NCBI GenBank assembly: GCA_958296035.1
Contig: OY282431.1
Coordinates: 2,111,001-2,175,000 of the forward strand
Direction of reading: 5' to 3'
Length of the DNA: 64,000 bases
Origin: Paracoccaceae bacterium
GTDB taxonomy: Bacteria > Pseudomonadota > Alphaproteobacteria > Rhodobacterales > Rhodobacteraceae
Shown here: piece after piece, positions 1-9,417 of the stretch
How the letters are laid out: the number at the start of each line of letters is the position of its first letter
How positions within the stretch are numbered: position 1 is the stretch's first letter
Notes under the pieces: generated by a model
Told to the model about the DNA's origin: nothing
The model's input: only the letters and a program-made list of their open reading frames with translations
Databases searched by the model: none
Translations under genes and position numbers: made by a program

Positions 1-1
1 A

Positions 2-304
2 CAGGGCCCGATCAGGATCTATGCCAGCAGCGATGATCGTAAGGACCAACTGATCAAGGATGGTCTGGGGGCAAGGGGAAAGGTTAGCGTTTCGCGCTTT
101 AAGGGACTTGGTGAAATGGATGCCAAGGATCTCAAGGTCACAACCATGGACCCGGCAACGCGCTCGCTGATCAGGGTCCTGTTGCCCAGGAAACAGTCGG
201 AGCAGGCCAAAGTGCTGGTTAACCGGCTGATGGGCAAGCAACCAGAGGCAAGGTTTCGGTTCTTGCAGGACCACGCACAATTTGCCAGCAATCTTGATAT
301 CTAG
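2..304 (+). CDS. parE: DNA topoisomerase IV subunit B, C-terminal fragment
   Basis: This is the last 100 residues of a type II topoisomerase B subunit, cut by the window edge. The reading frame is open from base 2 and stops at 302-304. It contains RFKGLGEM followed by a TTMDP segment, the conserved TOPRIM-to-tail region of GyrB/ParE, and ends in a QFASNLDI tail like alphaproteobacterial ParE. ParE is the ATPase subunit that works with ParC to decatenate replicated chromosomes. GyrB would be the alternative; the short tail right after the TTMDP motif and the ending favour ParE. Confidence 0.75.
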   Translation, partial: QGPIRIYASSDDRKDQLIKDGLGARGKVSVSRFKGLGEMDAKDLKVTTMDPATRSLIRVLLPRKQSEQAKVLVNRLMGKQPEARFRFLQDHAQFASNLDI

Positions 305-1217
305 TCTTCAGGCTTCGCTGCCGTCCACAGAATCGATCTCGGTTGATATTGGCAACGACAGGGCGGCATGGAAGATATTGATCCGCGACCTGCGGATCAG
401 ACTCAAGACATCCCTGTTCCCGGATTGCAGTTGAATGTACGGGCAGGCCAATTGAGGGCATCGTTCCTGCATGAAGTGCTTGACCGGGTTCCATGCATGG
501 GCCGGCGGTGACATTGCACAAGTGCAGGGCCGCAAAGCTCCCTGATGGAGCAGGACCTCCCTTCAGAATTGATTTGTGGTTCACTTTCGCTTGGGTTTTT
601 CGCGAACAGGTCAGGCATCCGGTATTGGCAATATGGAACAGGTAGCAGAAATTGCCAGCTTGCCAGATAATCAGATCGTCCTGACCCGGTGGTCTCCTGC
701 GTATTAAATTCAAGAATAGGCGTAGTTTGCTTCTCCAATTTGGCGCAGTTCTGACTGGTTTCCTGTCTGTCTCGAAACGTTCCTCTCCCAACAGGAACAA
801 GATCAGGCCACGCAGTCTGCCCTACGCAAGCAGTCCAGTCCAGCAGGTAGTGAGGACTTTCTGGCAATTGGAGAGGACACGCCGGAAGTGGCGGTGCTGG
901 AACCGCCAGCCATGAACAGTGACGGACACCTCTCAAACAGTCAGGACCGCACGCTCCAAGAATGTACTACGCACAAACTGCACATCACGGCAGGCCTTGA
1001 ATTCGGACTTTGGCTAGTCCTGCTGGGCCTCCCGGGAGGGAGGGAGTTCGCATAGCGATACCAGTACCATCTTTAGCACAACTGGGCGCGGGAACAGTTG
1101 CCGGGACGGAATAGCGAGTCAGAACAGGAACCACTCATTAAAGCCGCCCGTGTGCTGCCTTCGGCTAGTTCCGATGCAGCGTTCCACCCAGTAACCAACC
1201 TGTCGCCCGCTACCTAG
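305..1217. other. No recognisable gene
   Basis: Open frames exist on both strands, but none shows a family motif, a plausible start or a convincing amino-acid composition. The stretch runs from the end of parE to a diverged repeat at 1218. It may be decayed sequence. Confidence 0.5.
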
Positions 1218-1277
1218 TGTATCACGTCAATCCGGGTAGCGACTAGCGTCAGTCAACCTGGCAATGGTGTTGGCAGG
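1218..1277 (+). repeat. Dispersed repeat, copy 1 (possible mobile-element end)
   Basis: The copy begins TGTATCACGTCAATCCGGGT. These 20 bases are identical to the start of the inverted copy at 13805-13746, and 47 of 60 aligned bases match without gaps. The copy at 8036 shares 37 of its first 48 bases. All three begin sharply at TGTATC. No transposase is visible nearby, so the identity as an insertion-sequence or MITE terminus is inference. Confidence 0.6.
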
Positions 1278-1321
1278 GGCGGCAGGCGGCGATGTAAGGA
1301 GGGTTTGGCCCGACTGGAGTT

Positions 1322-3172
1322 TCAAGAGGGTTGCCGTCGGTGTCTTCGGGAGTCTTCCTCTGATTTTTCGAGCAGACGCAGCCACTCACCCTCCAGTTCT
1401 TCCAATTCCCCTTGTCTGGCTTCGAGCTTCCGGCTCAGTTCCGCCCAGGCCTTAAAGTCTCCGCGCATTATATCCTCGCTACCGGCCCTCCTCTCTAGCC
1501 TGGCTATCTCCTGTTCCAGGGCAATTACTTCAGTCGGAATCATCTCCAGGCGATGACGCTCGGTAAAGGTCATCCCCCGCAATTCACTTCTCTTTGGTAA
1601 CCGCCCTGGTTGTCGACTGGAGCAGGCCTTGCCTTTATTTCCGGTACCCGGCTCTGGAAAAACGGGACCTGCCAGTGCTACGTAGTCGGACCATCCGCCG
1701 GAATAGGCAACCCAACGCCCTGCACCCGCACTGGCAATAGTCAGTGTCGCCACGTTATCGAGAAACTCGCGGTCATGCGACACGAACAGCACCGTTCCGT
1801 CGAAATTGGCAAGCGTATCCTGCAGCCTGTCGAGCATGTCGACATCCAGATCATTGGTCGGCTCGTCCAAAACAAGAAGATTGCAATCCTCCAACAGTAT
1901 TCTTGCCAGCAGCAGACGTCCCCATTCGCCGCCTGAAAGAGCGGCAATTGGAGAGTCCGACTGCCACGGCTTGAACTGAAAATCCCTGATGTAGGATTTG
2001 ACGTGTCTCGACCGCCCGCCGAAGATCACGTAATCTGGCCGGTCCCTGGCCTTGGCTCCCCGCCCGGCCAGAAACTGCTGAACCGATATGTTGGGGTTCA
2101 CCTTTTCCCTGTTCTGCCACATGGCAGCCATACGGCACCGGTATCCGGTCTTGAATATGCCTTTGTCGGCGCGAAGTTGACGTGTCAGTACTTTCAACAA
2201 CGTCGTTTTCCCCGACCCGTTGGGACCGACAATTGCGACCCGGTCTCCCTTCATGATGCGAATGGAAAAATCCGAAATGATTGGCTGCGACCCGAAGCTG
2301 TGCGATACATGCCTTGCTTCCAGAACCAGCCTGCTATCGATGTCGGAATTGGCAAGGTCAAAGGAGGGATCAACCCTGGCCTTGCCAAGCACTTCACGCT
2401 TCAGCCTCAACTGCTCGAGGGCACGCAATCGACCCTGGTTGCGCTTTCGTCGGGCGCTAATCCCGGCCATGGCCCACTGTGACTCAGCCTCAATGCGTTT
2501 GTCGAGCTTGCGGCGGGTCGCTGCTTCCTGGGCGAGTGTCTGTTCCTTCCAGCGATCGAATCCCTCATAGCCCTGTCTTGTCATCCGAACCTTGCCACGA
2601 TCGATCCACATTGTCTTGCTCGTCACCGCCCGCAGCAGTGCCCGATCATGACTGACAATAATGACTGCCGCTGGCAGCTCGCGAATGGTGCTCTCGAGCC
2701 AAAGTATGGATTCAACGTCAAGGTGATTTGTCGGTTCGTCAAGCAGCAGGACATTATTCTCTACAGCCAGCAGGCGAGCAATTGCCGCCTTTCTGAGTTC
2801 ACCGCCTGACGCTTCTGTGACAGGCACCTGATCGTCAAATCTGAGTCCACGGGTGGCGATATGGACCCGGTGGCCCAACCCGGCGGGCAGATCTGCCCGC
2901 GCAATATCTCCCAGAGTCTGATACCCGTCTATGGAAAGGCCTTGTGGCAGATAGCCAAGTATCAACCTGAGGTCGCAAATCCTGTCTCCGAATTCCGGCT
3001 CGAGCTGGCCGTCCAACATACGGAGCAGTGTTGACTTTCCCGAACCGTTGTGCCCCACTAACGCAATTCGGTCTCCAGCATGTACATCGACATTGACCGA
3101 AGAAAACAGTGTTCCACCACCGAAGCGATGTGAAACATCGCGCAGTCGAAGCAACAAGCTACTTTCAGTCAA
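1322..3172 (-). CDS. uup: ABC-F family ATPase, Uup type
   Basis: This 616-residue soluble protein has two ABC domains in one chain and no membrane segment, which defines the ABC-F family of ribosome-associated or translation-factor ATPases. Walker A motifs are GHNGSGKST (residues 40-48) and GPNGSGKTT in the second half. The signature motifs are ASGGE and LSGGE, and the Walker B/D-loop motifs are DEPTNHLD and DEPTNDLD. An inter-domain linker is followed by a C-terminal Glu/Arg-rich coiled coil typical of Uup, which in E. coli binds DNA and influences transposon excision and ribosome function. The start is TTG behind a G-rich segment. It is transcribed toward parE and looks monocistronic. Confidence 0.9.
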   Translation of the reverse strand: MTESSLLLRLRDVSHRFGGGTLFSSVNVDVHAGDRIALVGHNGSGKSTLLRMLDGQLEPEFGDRICDLRLILGYLPQGLSIDGYQTLGDIARADLPAGLGHRVHIATRGLRFDDQVPVTEASGGELRKAAIARLLAVENNVLLLDEPTNHLDVESILWLESTIRELPAAVIIVSHDRALLRAVTSKTMWIDRGKVRMTRQGYEGFDRWKEQTLAQEAATRRKLDKRIEAESQWAMAGISARRKRNQGRLRALEQLRLKREVLGKARVDPSFDLANSDIDSRLVLEARHVSHSFGSQPIISDFSIRIMKGDRVAIVGPNGSGKTTLLKVLTRQLRADKGIFKTGYRCRMAAMWQNREKVNPNISVQQFLAGRGAKARDRPDYVIFGGRSRHVKSYIRDFQFKPWQSDSPIAALSGGEWGRLLLARILLEDCNLLVLDEPTNDLDVDMLDRLQDTLANFDGTVLFVSHDREFLDNVATLTIASAGAGRWVAYSGGWSDYVALAGPVFPEPGTGNKGKACSSRQPGRLPKRSELRGMTFTERHRLEMIPTEVIALEQEIARLERRAGSEDIMRGDFKAWAELSRKLEARQGELEELEGEWLRLLEKSEEDSRRHRRQPS

Positions 3173-3277
3173 GGCCCGCCCCCTTCATCAGCATGATTTG
3201 TGCTATGGAATGTGGTCAGGCTGCTTTACCGGCCTGTATTGACCCGGCTCCGGACCGCATCATGCCCGGCTTGTCGC

Positions 3278-4237
3278 TCACTGGACGTCGATCCTTGTCC
3301 CGGAATAGCTGTCCACATGGTTGTCAATCATGTCCCGGTAAAGTGTCTGCAGGTGCCGGGTGATCGGTCCTGCACCTTCATGGTTTCCGGTCCTGCGGCC
3401 GTCGATTTCGCGCACCGGGGTTTGCCCCCCAAAGGTACCGGTGAGAAACACTTCGTCGGCACCATAGGCTTCAGCCAGGCTGTAATTCTTCTCGAAGACT
3501 GGAATGTTGCCGGCCCTGCAAAGTTCGATGACTTTTCGCCGGGTGATGCCATTCATGCAATAATCACCGCTTGAGGTCCACACCTCACCCTGGCGCACGA
3601 TGAAGAAATTGCAGGCATTTGTAGTATTGACGAAGCCGTGCGGATCAAGCATCAGACCCTCATCGGCACCAGCCTGCTCAGCTTGCAGGCACGCAATGAC
3701 ACAGTTCAGCTTCGAATGACTGTTGAGTTTCGGATCTTGTGACATTGGCAACCCGCGCACTTGTGGTACAGTCGCCAGACTAACCCCTGCCTGCTGCAAG
3801 AGGCGGGCCGGTTGTGAGTGTTCCATGATCATCACCACGGTCGGGCCCGAGCGTGAAAGCGCCGGATGTTGAAAAGGCTTGGACTTGGGTCCACGGGTAA
3901 TCATTAGACGGCAGTGGACATCCGAGACCATGCCATTGGCGCGTGCCGTTCGAATCAGAGCTTCGAGGATTTCAGTCCGACTCATGCCAGGGTCGAGCGC
4001 AACAGCCTTGCAGCCCTCGAATAGTCGATCCATGTGCTCCTCAAGAAAGACCCAAACACCCTTGTGGAGACGCAGACCTTCCCACATGCCGTCGCCGAGC
4101 ATGAAGCCGCTGTCGTAAACCGAAACCACTGCACGGTCGCGGTGCCTGAGTTCTCCGTTCACCCACACCAGAATGTCCTGATTGCGATCATCTTTCTCGA
4201 CCATGTGGGAGGAGATTCTTTCTTTGAGAGGCACCAT
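3278..4237 (-). CDS. Class IV PLP-dependent aminotransferase (branched-chain / D-amino-acid type)
   Basis: The 319-residue product belongs to fold-type IV aminotransferases (IlvE, D-amino-acid transaminase, aminodeoxychorismate lyase). Visible landmarks are VWVNGEL and SVYDSGFMLGDG near the N-terminus, the HSKLN segment carrying the probable Schiff-base lysine, the MLDPHGFVNTTNACNFF phosphate-binding region and the DEVFLTGTFG motif with its conserved Glu. The start lies 4 bases after the stop of the importer ATPase upstream, so it is the last gene of that operon. The context suggests it transaminates the imported amino acid; the stereospecificity cannot be read from sequence. Met12 is a possible alternative start. 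Confidence 0.85.
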   Translation of the reverse strand: MVPLKERISSHMVEKDDRNQDILVWVNGELRHRDRAVVSVYDSGFMLGDGMWEGLRLHKGVWVFLEEHMDRLFEGCKAVALDPGMSRTEILEALIRTARANGMVSDVHCRLMITRGPKSKPFQHPALSRSGPTVVMIMEHSQPARLLQQAGVSLATVPQVRGLPMSQDPKLNSHSKLNCVIACLQAEQAGADEGLMLDPHGFVNTTNACNFFIVRQGEVWTSSGDYCMNGITRRKVIELCRAGNIPVFEKNYSLAEAYGADEVFLTGTFGGQTPVREIDGRRTGNHEGAGPITRHLQTLYRDMIDNHVDSYSGTRIDVQ

Positions 4238-4241
4238 GGAC

Positions 4242-5027
4242 TCAATCCAGCTGGGGTTCGGGAAGGCGGAACGAACTGTGCCCGCGGAGAAAATTCTTGG
4301 TGGCTTCCTCTTTCGGATAGGTCAGAACTTCGGGCGGGGAACCCTGCTCCAGTACGTTCCCGTCGGCAAGAAAGAGGACCCGGTCTGCAACTGAATAGGC
4401 AAATCCGAGTTCGTGCGTTACGATAAGCATGGTCATGCCTTCGTCAGCCAGCTCCTTCATGGTGATCAACACCTCGCCGACCAACTCCGGATCAAGAGCA
4501 GAAGTCACCTCGTCAAAGAGCATGATTTCGGGCTCCATGGCCAGGGCTCGTGCAATTGCCACCCTCTGCTGCTGTCCACCGGACAATTGTGACGGATAGG
4601 CATCTGCCTTCCACTCCAGCCCAACCTTGCGCAACTGATTGTCGGCCCTGTTTCGGCACTCGTCAGGACTGCACTTCAAGACCGTGCGGGGGCCCTCCAT
4701 CACATTCTGCAGGGCCGTCATGTGGGGGAATAGATTGAAGTGCTGAAATACCATTCCAATTCGAGCCCGAATCTGTGTCAGTTCCCTTTCAACATAGCTG
4801 ACGCCGCTACTGGTCTGACGACCAACCGGTGTGCCATGCAGGAAGACGCGGCCTGAAGTTGGGATCTCCATGAAATTTATGCACCGAAGCAACGTTGACT
4901 TCCCTGATCCCGAAGCTCCGATCAGTACGATTACCTCACCCTGTGCCACTGCAAGGTCAATGCCTTTCAACACCTCAAGCGGTCCGAACGATTTGTGAAG
5001 ATTCCGAAGTCTGAGAATTTCGGTCAT
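4242..5027 (-). CDS. Polar amino-acid ABC importer, ATP-binding subunit (GlnQ/HisP type)
   Basis: This 261-residue ATPase energises uptake by the two permeases encoded just upstream. It has Walker A GASGSGKST (residues 37-45), a conserved VFQHFNLFPHMT Q-loop region, the signature LSGGQQQRVAIARAL and a Walker B ending DEVTSALDPE, where Val replaces the usual Pro as in many GlnQ/HisP proteins. It lies 3 bases from the neighbouring permease gene. A homologous pair of permeases and one periplasmic receptor make a complete ABC importer. Confidence 0.92.
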   Translation of the reverse strand: MTEILRLRNLHKSFGPLEVLKGIDLAVAQGEVIVLIGASGSGKSTLLRCINFMEIPTSGRVFLHGTPVGRQTSSGVSYVERELTQIRARIGMVFQHFNLFPHMTALQNVMEGPRTVLKCSPDECRNRADNQLRKVGLEWKADAYPSQLSGGQQQRVAIARALAMEPEIMLFDEVTSALDPELVGEVLITMKELADEGMTMLIVTHELGFAYSVADRVLFLADGNVLEQGSPPEVLTYPKEEATKNFLRGHSSFRLPEPQLD

Positions 5028-5030
5028 GAC

Positions 5031-5696
5031 CTAGCCGGAGTCCTTCAGTTTCAGCTCAAAGCGCTGAACAAACAGCGCCAGTGGAAAGATCAGAGCGAAG
5101 AATATCAGCGCCACTACCGTGTACATTTCGATTGGATTGAATTCGAGTGTCGAGATCTGTTTGGCCTTGTGCATCAGTTCCCCGTAGGCAATGACCGATG
5201 CCAATGAGGTCATTTTCATCAATTCGACGGCACGATTCATGAATGCCGGGAGCATGCGACGGATTGCCTGTGGCAGCACAATACGACGCAATTGCTGGAT
5301 GTAGGTCATGCCAATGGCCTTGCCAGCCTCCCACTGACCCTTCTCGACAGACCTGATGCCAGCCCGGAAAATCTCTGCTGAAAACGCCGCTGTGTTGAGA
5401 GTCAAGCCCAGCGATGCCGCCGTAAATGCGTTTATTTCGACCGGCGAGATGATAGGAAATGCAAAGAAGAACCACATGATCTGGACCAGTACAGGCGTGT
5501 TGCGAAACACTTCCACGAACGCCGTGGCCGGCCAATTGACGATTGGCGCCCTCATGTACCGCATGCCACCCACGATCAGGCCGAGCGACAAGCCAAGCAC
5601 GAGGCATGTTGCACCGAGAATTATTGAGTTCTGCAAGCCAATCAGAAGAAGCTTCCAGTTGCCAATTACTGCCGAGAAATCGAACTGGTAGCCCAT
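5031..5696 (-). CDS. Polar amino-acid ABC importer, permease subunit 2
   Basis: This is a 221-residue inner-membrane protein of the HisM/GlnP family, with about five hydrophobic segments. The conserved FVEVFRNTPVLVQ motif near residues 60-72 and the cytoplasmic EAA loop (QWEAGKAIGMT...RRIVLPQA) dock to the ATPase. It is 3 bases from the ATPase gene and 8 bases from the sister permease gene. The two permeases are clearly related and probably form a heterodimer. Confidence 0.92.
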   Translation of the reverse strand: MGYQFDFSAVIGNWKLLLIGLQNSIILGATCLVLGLSLGLIVGGMRYMRAPIVNWPATAFVEVFRNTPVLVQIMWFFFAFPIISPVEINAFTAASLGLTLNTAAFSAEIFRAGIRSVEKGQWEAGKAIGMTYIQQLRRIVLPQAIRRMLPAFMNRAVELMKMTSLASVIAYGELMHKAKQISTLEFNPIEMYTVVALIFFALIFPLALFVQRFELKLKDSG

Positions 5697-5704
5697 GTCC
5701 AGCC

Positions 5705-6382
5705 TCAGTGCGCTGCTTCAGAGGCGATCGCTAGGCGCGCCTCGATATATCGGACAATCATTGAACAGGCGAAGATTACCAGGAAATACATCGCCGCAGC
5801 GATCGAAAACACCTCCAGCGACCGATAGGTCGACTGCGCTATGCTGTTTGCCTGATAAAGAAGATCTGCATAGGAAATCGTGCTGACAAGGGTGGTTGTC
5901 TTCATCAGTTCGATGGCACGTTCGAGAAAAGCCGGAATCATGCGCTTGACAGCCTGTGGAAGGATAATTCTCCTCAGCGACTCGTTCCGGCTCATTCCTA
6001 GCGCCTTGGACGCTTCCCATTGCCCGGTATCAATGGACACGATTCCGCCCCGAAACACTTCGGCAAAAAAGGCCGATGACTGCAGTGCAAAGGTCAGAAT
6101 GGAGGCTCGAAAGGGATCGATTTCGATCCCGGTCAGAATAGGTAGCGCAAAGAAGAACCAGAACAACTGCGCAATTGGGGGAGTTGTCCGCAGGAACTCG
6201 ATAAGAAGCCCAACCGGCGCCCGCACGACCAGGTTGCCATAAAGGCGGAGCAAGGCAAGGGCCAATCCTATAGGAACGCCCAGTACCAACGCTAGAACGG
6301 TGACCTTCAGTGTATTGACCAGCCCCAACAGGAGCAGGTCAAAATCTCGCAGGACAACAAGAAAGTCCCACTCGTAGCCCAA
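5705..6382 (-). CDS. Polar amino-acid ABC importer, permease subunit 1
   Basis: This 225-residue member of the HisQ/GlnP permease family shows the IEFLRTTPPIAQ motif and an EAA loop (QWEASKALGMSRNESLRRIILPQAV). It starts with the same MGY...DF pattern as its sister gene, which suggests duplication. It follows the receptor gene after a 57-bp spacer that holds a strong hairpin (6408-6430), the usual way such operons make receptor in excess over membrane subunits. Confidence 0.92.
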   Translation of the reverse strand: MGYEWDFLVVLRDFDLLLLGLVNTLKVTVLALVLGVPIGLALALLRLYGNLVVRAPVGLLIEFLRTTPPIAQLFWFFFALPILTGIEIDPFRASILTFALQSSAFFAEVFRGGIVSIDTGQWEASKALGMSRNESLRRIILPQAVKRMIPAFLERAIELMKTTTLVSTISYADLLYQANSIAQSTYRSLEVFSIAAAMYFLVIFACSMIVRYIEARLAIASEAAH

Positions 6383-6407
6383 TCACCTGCCTCCCTACAT
6401 TGTATGA

Positions 6408-6430
6408 CCGACGCGCGCGTCGCGCGTCGG
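6408..6430 (-). promoter_or_regulatory. Intercistronic hairpin after the amino-acid receptor gene
   Basis: A perfect 10-bp stem (CCGACGCGCG paired with CGCGCGTCGG) encloses a 3-base loop. It lies just after the receptor stop and before the first permease, in transcription order on the minus strand. There is no T-tract, so partial termination or protection of the receptor mRNA end is more likely than full termination. Confidence 0.65.
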
Positions 6431-6439
6431 CCTCGTGCG

Positions 6440-7279
6440 TTACCAGTCCTCGCGGCGAATGGCCGGAACCGTTGAGGGATCAACCCCGAATTCAACCAGA
6501 AACTCGTCATACCACTTCTGGGTTTGGCCGGTTGCGTAGTAATAGGCAATTGCCGTGCTCACCCAGTCCCGAAAGGTCTTGTCTGCCTCTCTGCGGACTC
6601 CGGCAGAAGATGCCGACTGGCGAATTGGCTTGGGCAGTACAATTTGCCCGCGGCCGATCTTGGACCGCATGGCAATCAGCGGCGGATGGAATAGCGATAC
6701 AGCCTGCACCCTGCCCGACTGGAAAGCCGCCACAGATTCACCGTTGGTCGGAAAGCGCAGGATTTCTGCCTTGTCCAATCGTTCGGTTACGTAGATGTCC
6801 ATGGTTGTTCCCTGGGTAACAGCCAATTTGATCCCATCCTTGTTGAGGTCCTGCCAGTCGTTGATTTCCATGTCATCATCTGCCAGCACCGCCAGGGCGT
6901 AGTAGAGAAGAGGCTGGGCCGGAAAATCGATTGCCAAAGCCCGTTTCGGTGTTGCATCGAGTACGAACATGATATCGATCTTGTTGGCTTGCAACGCGGC
7001 GATGGACGATCCCCAGGTTACTTCGACTGGTTCAAATTCTACCCCCAATTCTGCAGCCATTGCTTTCCCTACAGATGATCCCAGACCAGTCCAGTCGCCT
7101 GTTTCCGGGTCATTGAAAAACCAGGGTGGGGCCTGTGTCACGCCAACCCGCAGCGAATCGCGTTCCATTATGGCGTCCCAGGTCGAAGCTTCCTGCGCCT
7201 GTGCGATTGCGTTATGACCAACCAATGATAGCGCTGCCAGAATGCAGGTTACGGTAAATGTCTTTAACTTTCTTATCAT
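6440..7279 (-). CDS. Periplasmic amino-acid-binding receptor of an ABC importer
   Basis: This is a 279-residue extracellular solute-binding protein of family 3. The start at 7279 (MIRKLKTF) is preceded by GAGGA at proper spacing; an in-frame TTG 18 bases upstream is less likely. A signal peptide of about 28 residues ends near AIAQAQEA. The mature part begins SLRVGVTQAPPWFFNDPETG, the usual opening for this fold, and includes a DIMFVLDATPKRALAIDF segment that forms part of the ligand cleft. It is the first gene of the receptor-permease-permease-ATPase-aminotransferase operon. The ligand is not predictable beyond a polar amino acid. Confidence 0.9.
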   Translation of the reverse strand: MIRKLKTFTVTCILAALSLVGHNAIAQAQEASTWDAIMERDSLRVGVTQAPPWFFNDPETGDWTGLGSSVGKAMAAELGVEFEPVEVTWGSSIAALQANKIDIMFVLDATPKRALAIDFPAQPLLYYALAVLADDDMEINDWQDLNKDGIKLAVTQGTTMDIYVTERLDKAEILRFPTNGESVAAFQSGRVQAVSLFHPPLIAMRSKIGRGQIVLPKPIRQSASSAGVRREADKTFRDWVSTAIAYYYATGQTQKWYDEFLVEFGVDPSTVPAIRREDW

Positions 7280-7458
7280 GTTTCCTCGTACTTCCAATCT
7301 TTGGTAATGTGCACTCCGGCTTGTTTCATGACAAGCCTAATGTCAACCCTACACGCAAGGTCGGTGGGTCGAAGCCGAACTGCTATTGCGGCTGTTGCTT
7401 CGACGAAAGCAGCACCGATTGATTATCGTTCGGTCTATGTCGATGGAGTAAAAGTAGC

Positions 7459-8035
7459 TTGTCTGCACTCGTAACCGGAGCCGCCGGATTCACAGGCTTC
7501 CACATTTGCAGGACCCTGCTCGAAAGAGGAGATTCGATTGTAGCCACTGACAGTCTCAACTCCCGGATTGACGCCCAGCTCAGGCTTGACCGGCTGGCGC
7601 CGATCAGGTCCGAGCCCGGACTGGGGTTTGTCAGGCTTGAAATCGAACAGCGGAGCGCTCTAGCCACGCTACTCGACCGTTTTCCTCATATCGACCGCAT
7701 CATCCATTTGGCAACTGTGGCTGGGGTTCGGGATGCCAGACTGAACCTTGTGTCTACACCGCGTCCAGTATCGAGGCACATCTGAACATTCTGTATATGC
7801 CGGCACATCGGCAGTTTACGGTAATGCACTAGGTGTCCCCACCAGGGATTGCGATGATACGGGCAATCCCGAGTCGCTCCATGCCGCCACCAGACGCGCC
7901 GGGGAACTGCTTACTGTCAACTACTGCAGAACCTTCGGCCTTGCATCCACTGGCCTCCGTTTCATTACAGTATATGGCCCGCGGGGAAGGCCGGACATGG
8001 CAGCCTATGTCTTCACTGACGCAATACGGAACAAC
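7459..8035 (+). pseudogene. Broken NAD-dependent nucleotide-sugar epimerase
   Basis: The first part (7459 to about 7750) reads VTGAAGFTGFHICRTLLERG, with the GxxGxxG NAD-binding motif, and continues to HLATVAGVRDARLNL. After a lost stretch of roughly 20 residues the homology resumes in another frame (from about 7795) with YAGTSAVYG, HAATRRAGE (the usual YxxxK tyrosine is His here) and TGLRFITVYGPRGRPDMA. It stops at 8035, about half-way along a normal enzyme. This layout matches UDP-glucuronate 4-epimerases of the extended SDR family. Frameshift, internal loss and truncation make it non-functional, and the truncation coincides with repeat copy 2. Confidence 0.8.
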
Positions 8036-8083
8036 TGTATCACGTCAATCTGGGTAGAAGGTTGCGTCAATCAGGATGACAAT
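8036..8083 (+). repeat. Dispersed repeat, copy 2, at the epimerase break
   Basis: The copy starts TGTATCACGTCAATCTGGGT, one mismatch in 20 from copies 1 and 3, and then diverges gradually. Epimerase homology ends on the preceding base. This is the pattern expected if an element inserted there and later decayed. Confidence 0.6.
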
Positions 8084-8247
8084 ACCTGCCGTCACGGCAT
8101 CTGTTGTTTTGCGATTATTGCGCTGTCTTGCAGGCAGTGTTCTTGTGAGAATCAAGCCATGGCGGGCGGTGCACATAACCCATTGCTGCTGAGTCAGCCG
8201 GGTCTTTCTGTCAAGGGGTTACGGGCCACCTGCGGCACTGCTTCGGG

Positions 8248-9417
8248 CTAACCGGCCAGGGGCATGCGCTGCTCGGCAACTTCAACCCACCAGGAACAAC
8301 CGGCAGGAATTGCTTCGTCGTTGAAGTCGTAATCAGGATGGTGCACCGGTGCAGTATCTCCGTTGCCGAGCAGAATATATGCGCCGGGCCTTTCCTGAAG
8401 CATGAACGAAAAATCTTCGGATCCCATGATTATTTCGGCATCGTCGTTGACTTTTTCCGAAACACACTGTGCTGCCCTGACAGCAAACCCTGTTTCCCTC
8501 TCCGCATTGACCATGACGGGATACCCGTCTTCATATGTTACCTTGGCCGCAGCGCCCATGGCACCCGCAACGCCAGTGGCAACAGAATTGAGCCTTTTGA
8601 CAACCAGTTCCTTCACATCCGCGTCAAGGACCCTCACGGTACCCTTCAGGCGGACGCGTTCCGGAATAACATTGAAGGCCGTCGATTCCGTTTCAAATGA
8701 AGTCACTGAAACAACCGCAGACATCATGGGGTCGACGTTACGCGCTACTATCGACTGAAGCGCTGTAACAATGTGACAGCTGACCAGGGTCGTATCTATC
8801 CCCTCATTGGGCTGTGCTGCATGGCCTCCCTTGCCTGTAATATCAATTGTGAACGTATCTGCTGCGGCAAAGAACGGCCCGGACCGGATTGCAAAAGCAC
8901 CGACCTCCATGTTGGGCATATTGTGCAGACCATAGACCTCCTTGATAGAGAAGGTATCCAACATACCATCGTCTACCATTTCCCTGCCACCGCCACCGGC
9001 TTCTTCAGCCGGCTGGAAGATGACCGCAACGGTCCCGTTGAAGTTTCTCGTTTCACACAGATACTTGGCTGCGCCGAGCAACATTGCTGTATGCCCATCA
9101 TGGCCGCAAGCATGCATCTTGCCATCATGATCTGAAGCATAGGAAAGGCCGGTGGTTTCCCTTATTGGCAGCGCATCCATGTCTGCGCGCAATCCGATTG
9201 TCTTCCCCGAGGATATCCGGCGCCCCTTTATCAGGGCAACAACACCAGTGCGACCTATGCCAGTCTCTATCCTGTCGCAGCCAAATTCCTTCAGTCTGCT
9301 TTCGACAATTTTCGAAGTGCGAAAAGTGTCGAAATTCAACTCCGGATTCCGGTGGATGTCCCTTCTCCACTCCGTGATTTCCGGCTTCAGTTTGGAGAAG
9401 CGATTCCTGATTGGCAT
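8248..9417 (-). CDS. M20D-family amidohydrolase (N-acyl amino acid / hippurate hydrolase type)
   Basis: This 389-residue cytoplasmic metallohydrolase starts in register with the family (ITEWRRDIHRNPELNFDT). Metal-binding landmarks are MHACGHDGHTAMLLGAA, the catalytic-Glu segment FQPAEEAGGGGREM, and MGSEDFSFMLQERPGAYILLG near the C-terminus. The middle third is the dimerisation lid. Such enzymes cleave N-acylated amino acids or related amides; the substrate cannot be fixed. Neighbouring genes are pseudogenes, so operon context gives no help. Confidence 0.88.
   Translation of the reverse strand: MPIRNRFSKLKPEITEWRRDIHRNPELNFDTFRTSKIVESRLKEFGCDRIETGIGRTGVVALIKGRRISSGKTIGLRADMDALPIRETTGLSYASDHDGKMHACGHDGHTAMLLGAAKYLCETRNFNGTVAVIFQPAEEAGGGGREMVDDGMLDTFSIKEVYGLHNMPNMEVGAFAIRSGPFFAAADTFTIDITGKGGHAAQPNEGIDTTLVSCHIVTALQSIVARNVDPMMSAVVSVTSFETESTAFNVIPERVRLKGTVRVLDADVKELVVKRLNSVATGVAGAMGAAAKVTYEDGYPVMVNAERETGFAVRAAQCVSEKVNDDAEIIMGSEDFSFMLQERPGAYILLGNGDTAPVHHPDYDFNDEAIPAGCSWWVEVAEQRMPLAG

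Noticed and set aside
403..936. 177-codon minus-strand frame
   Set aside because: Composition is Pro/Cys/Arg-rich with no motif and it overlaps other unsupported frames; likely chance.
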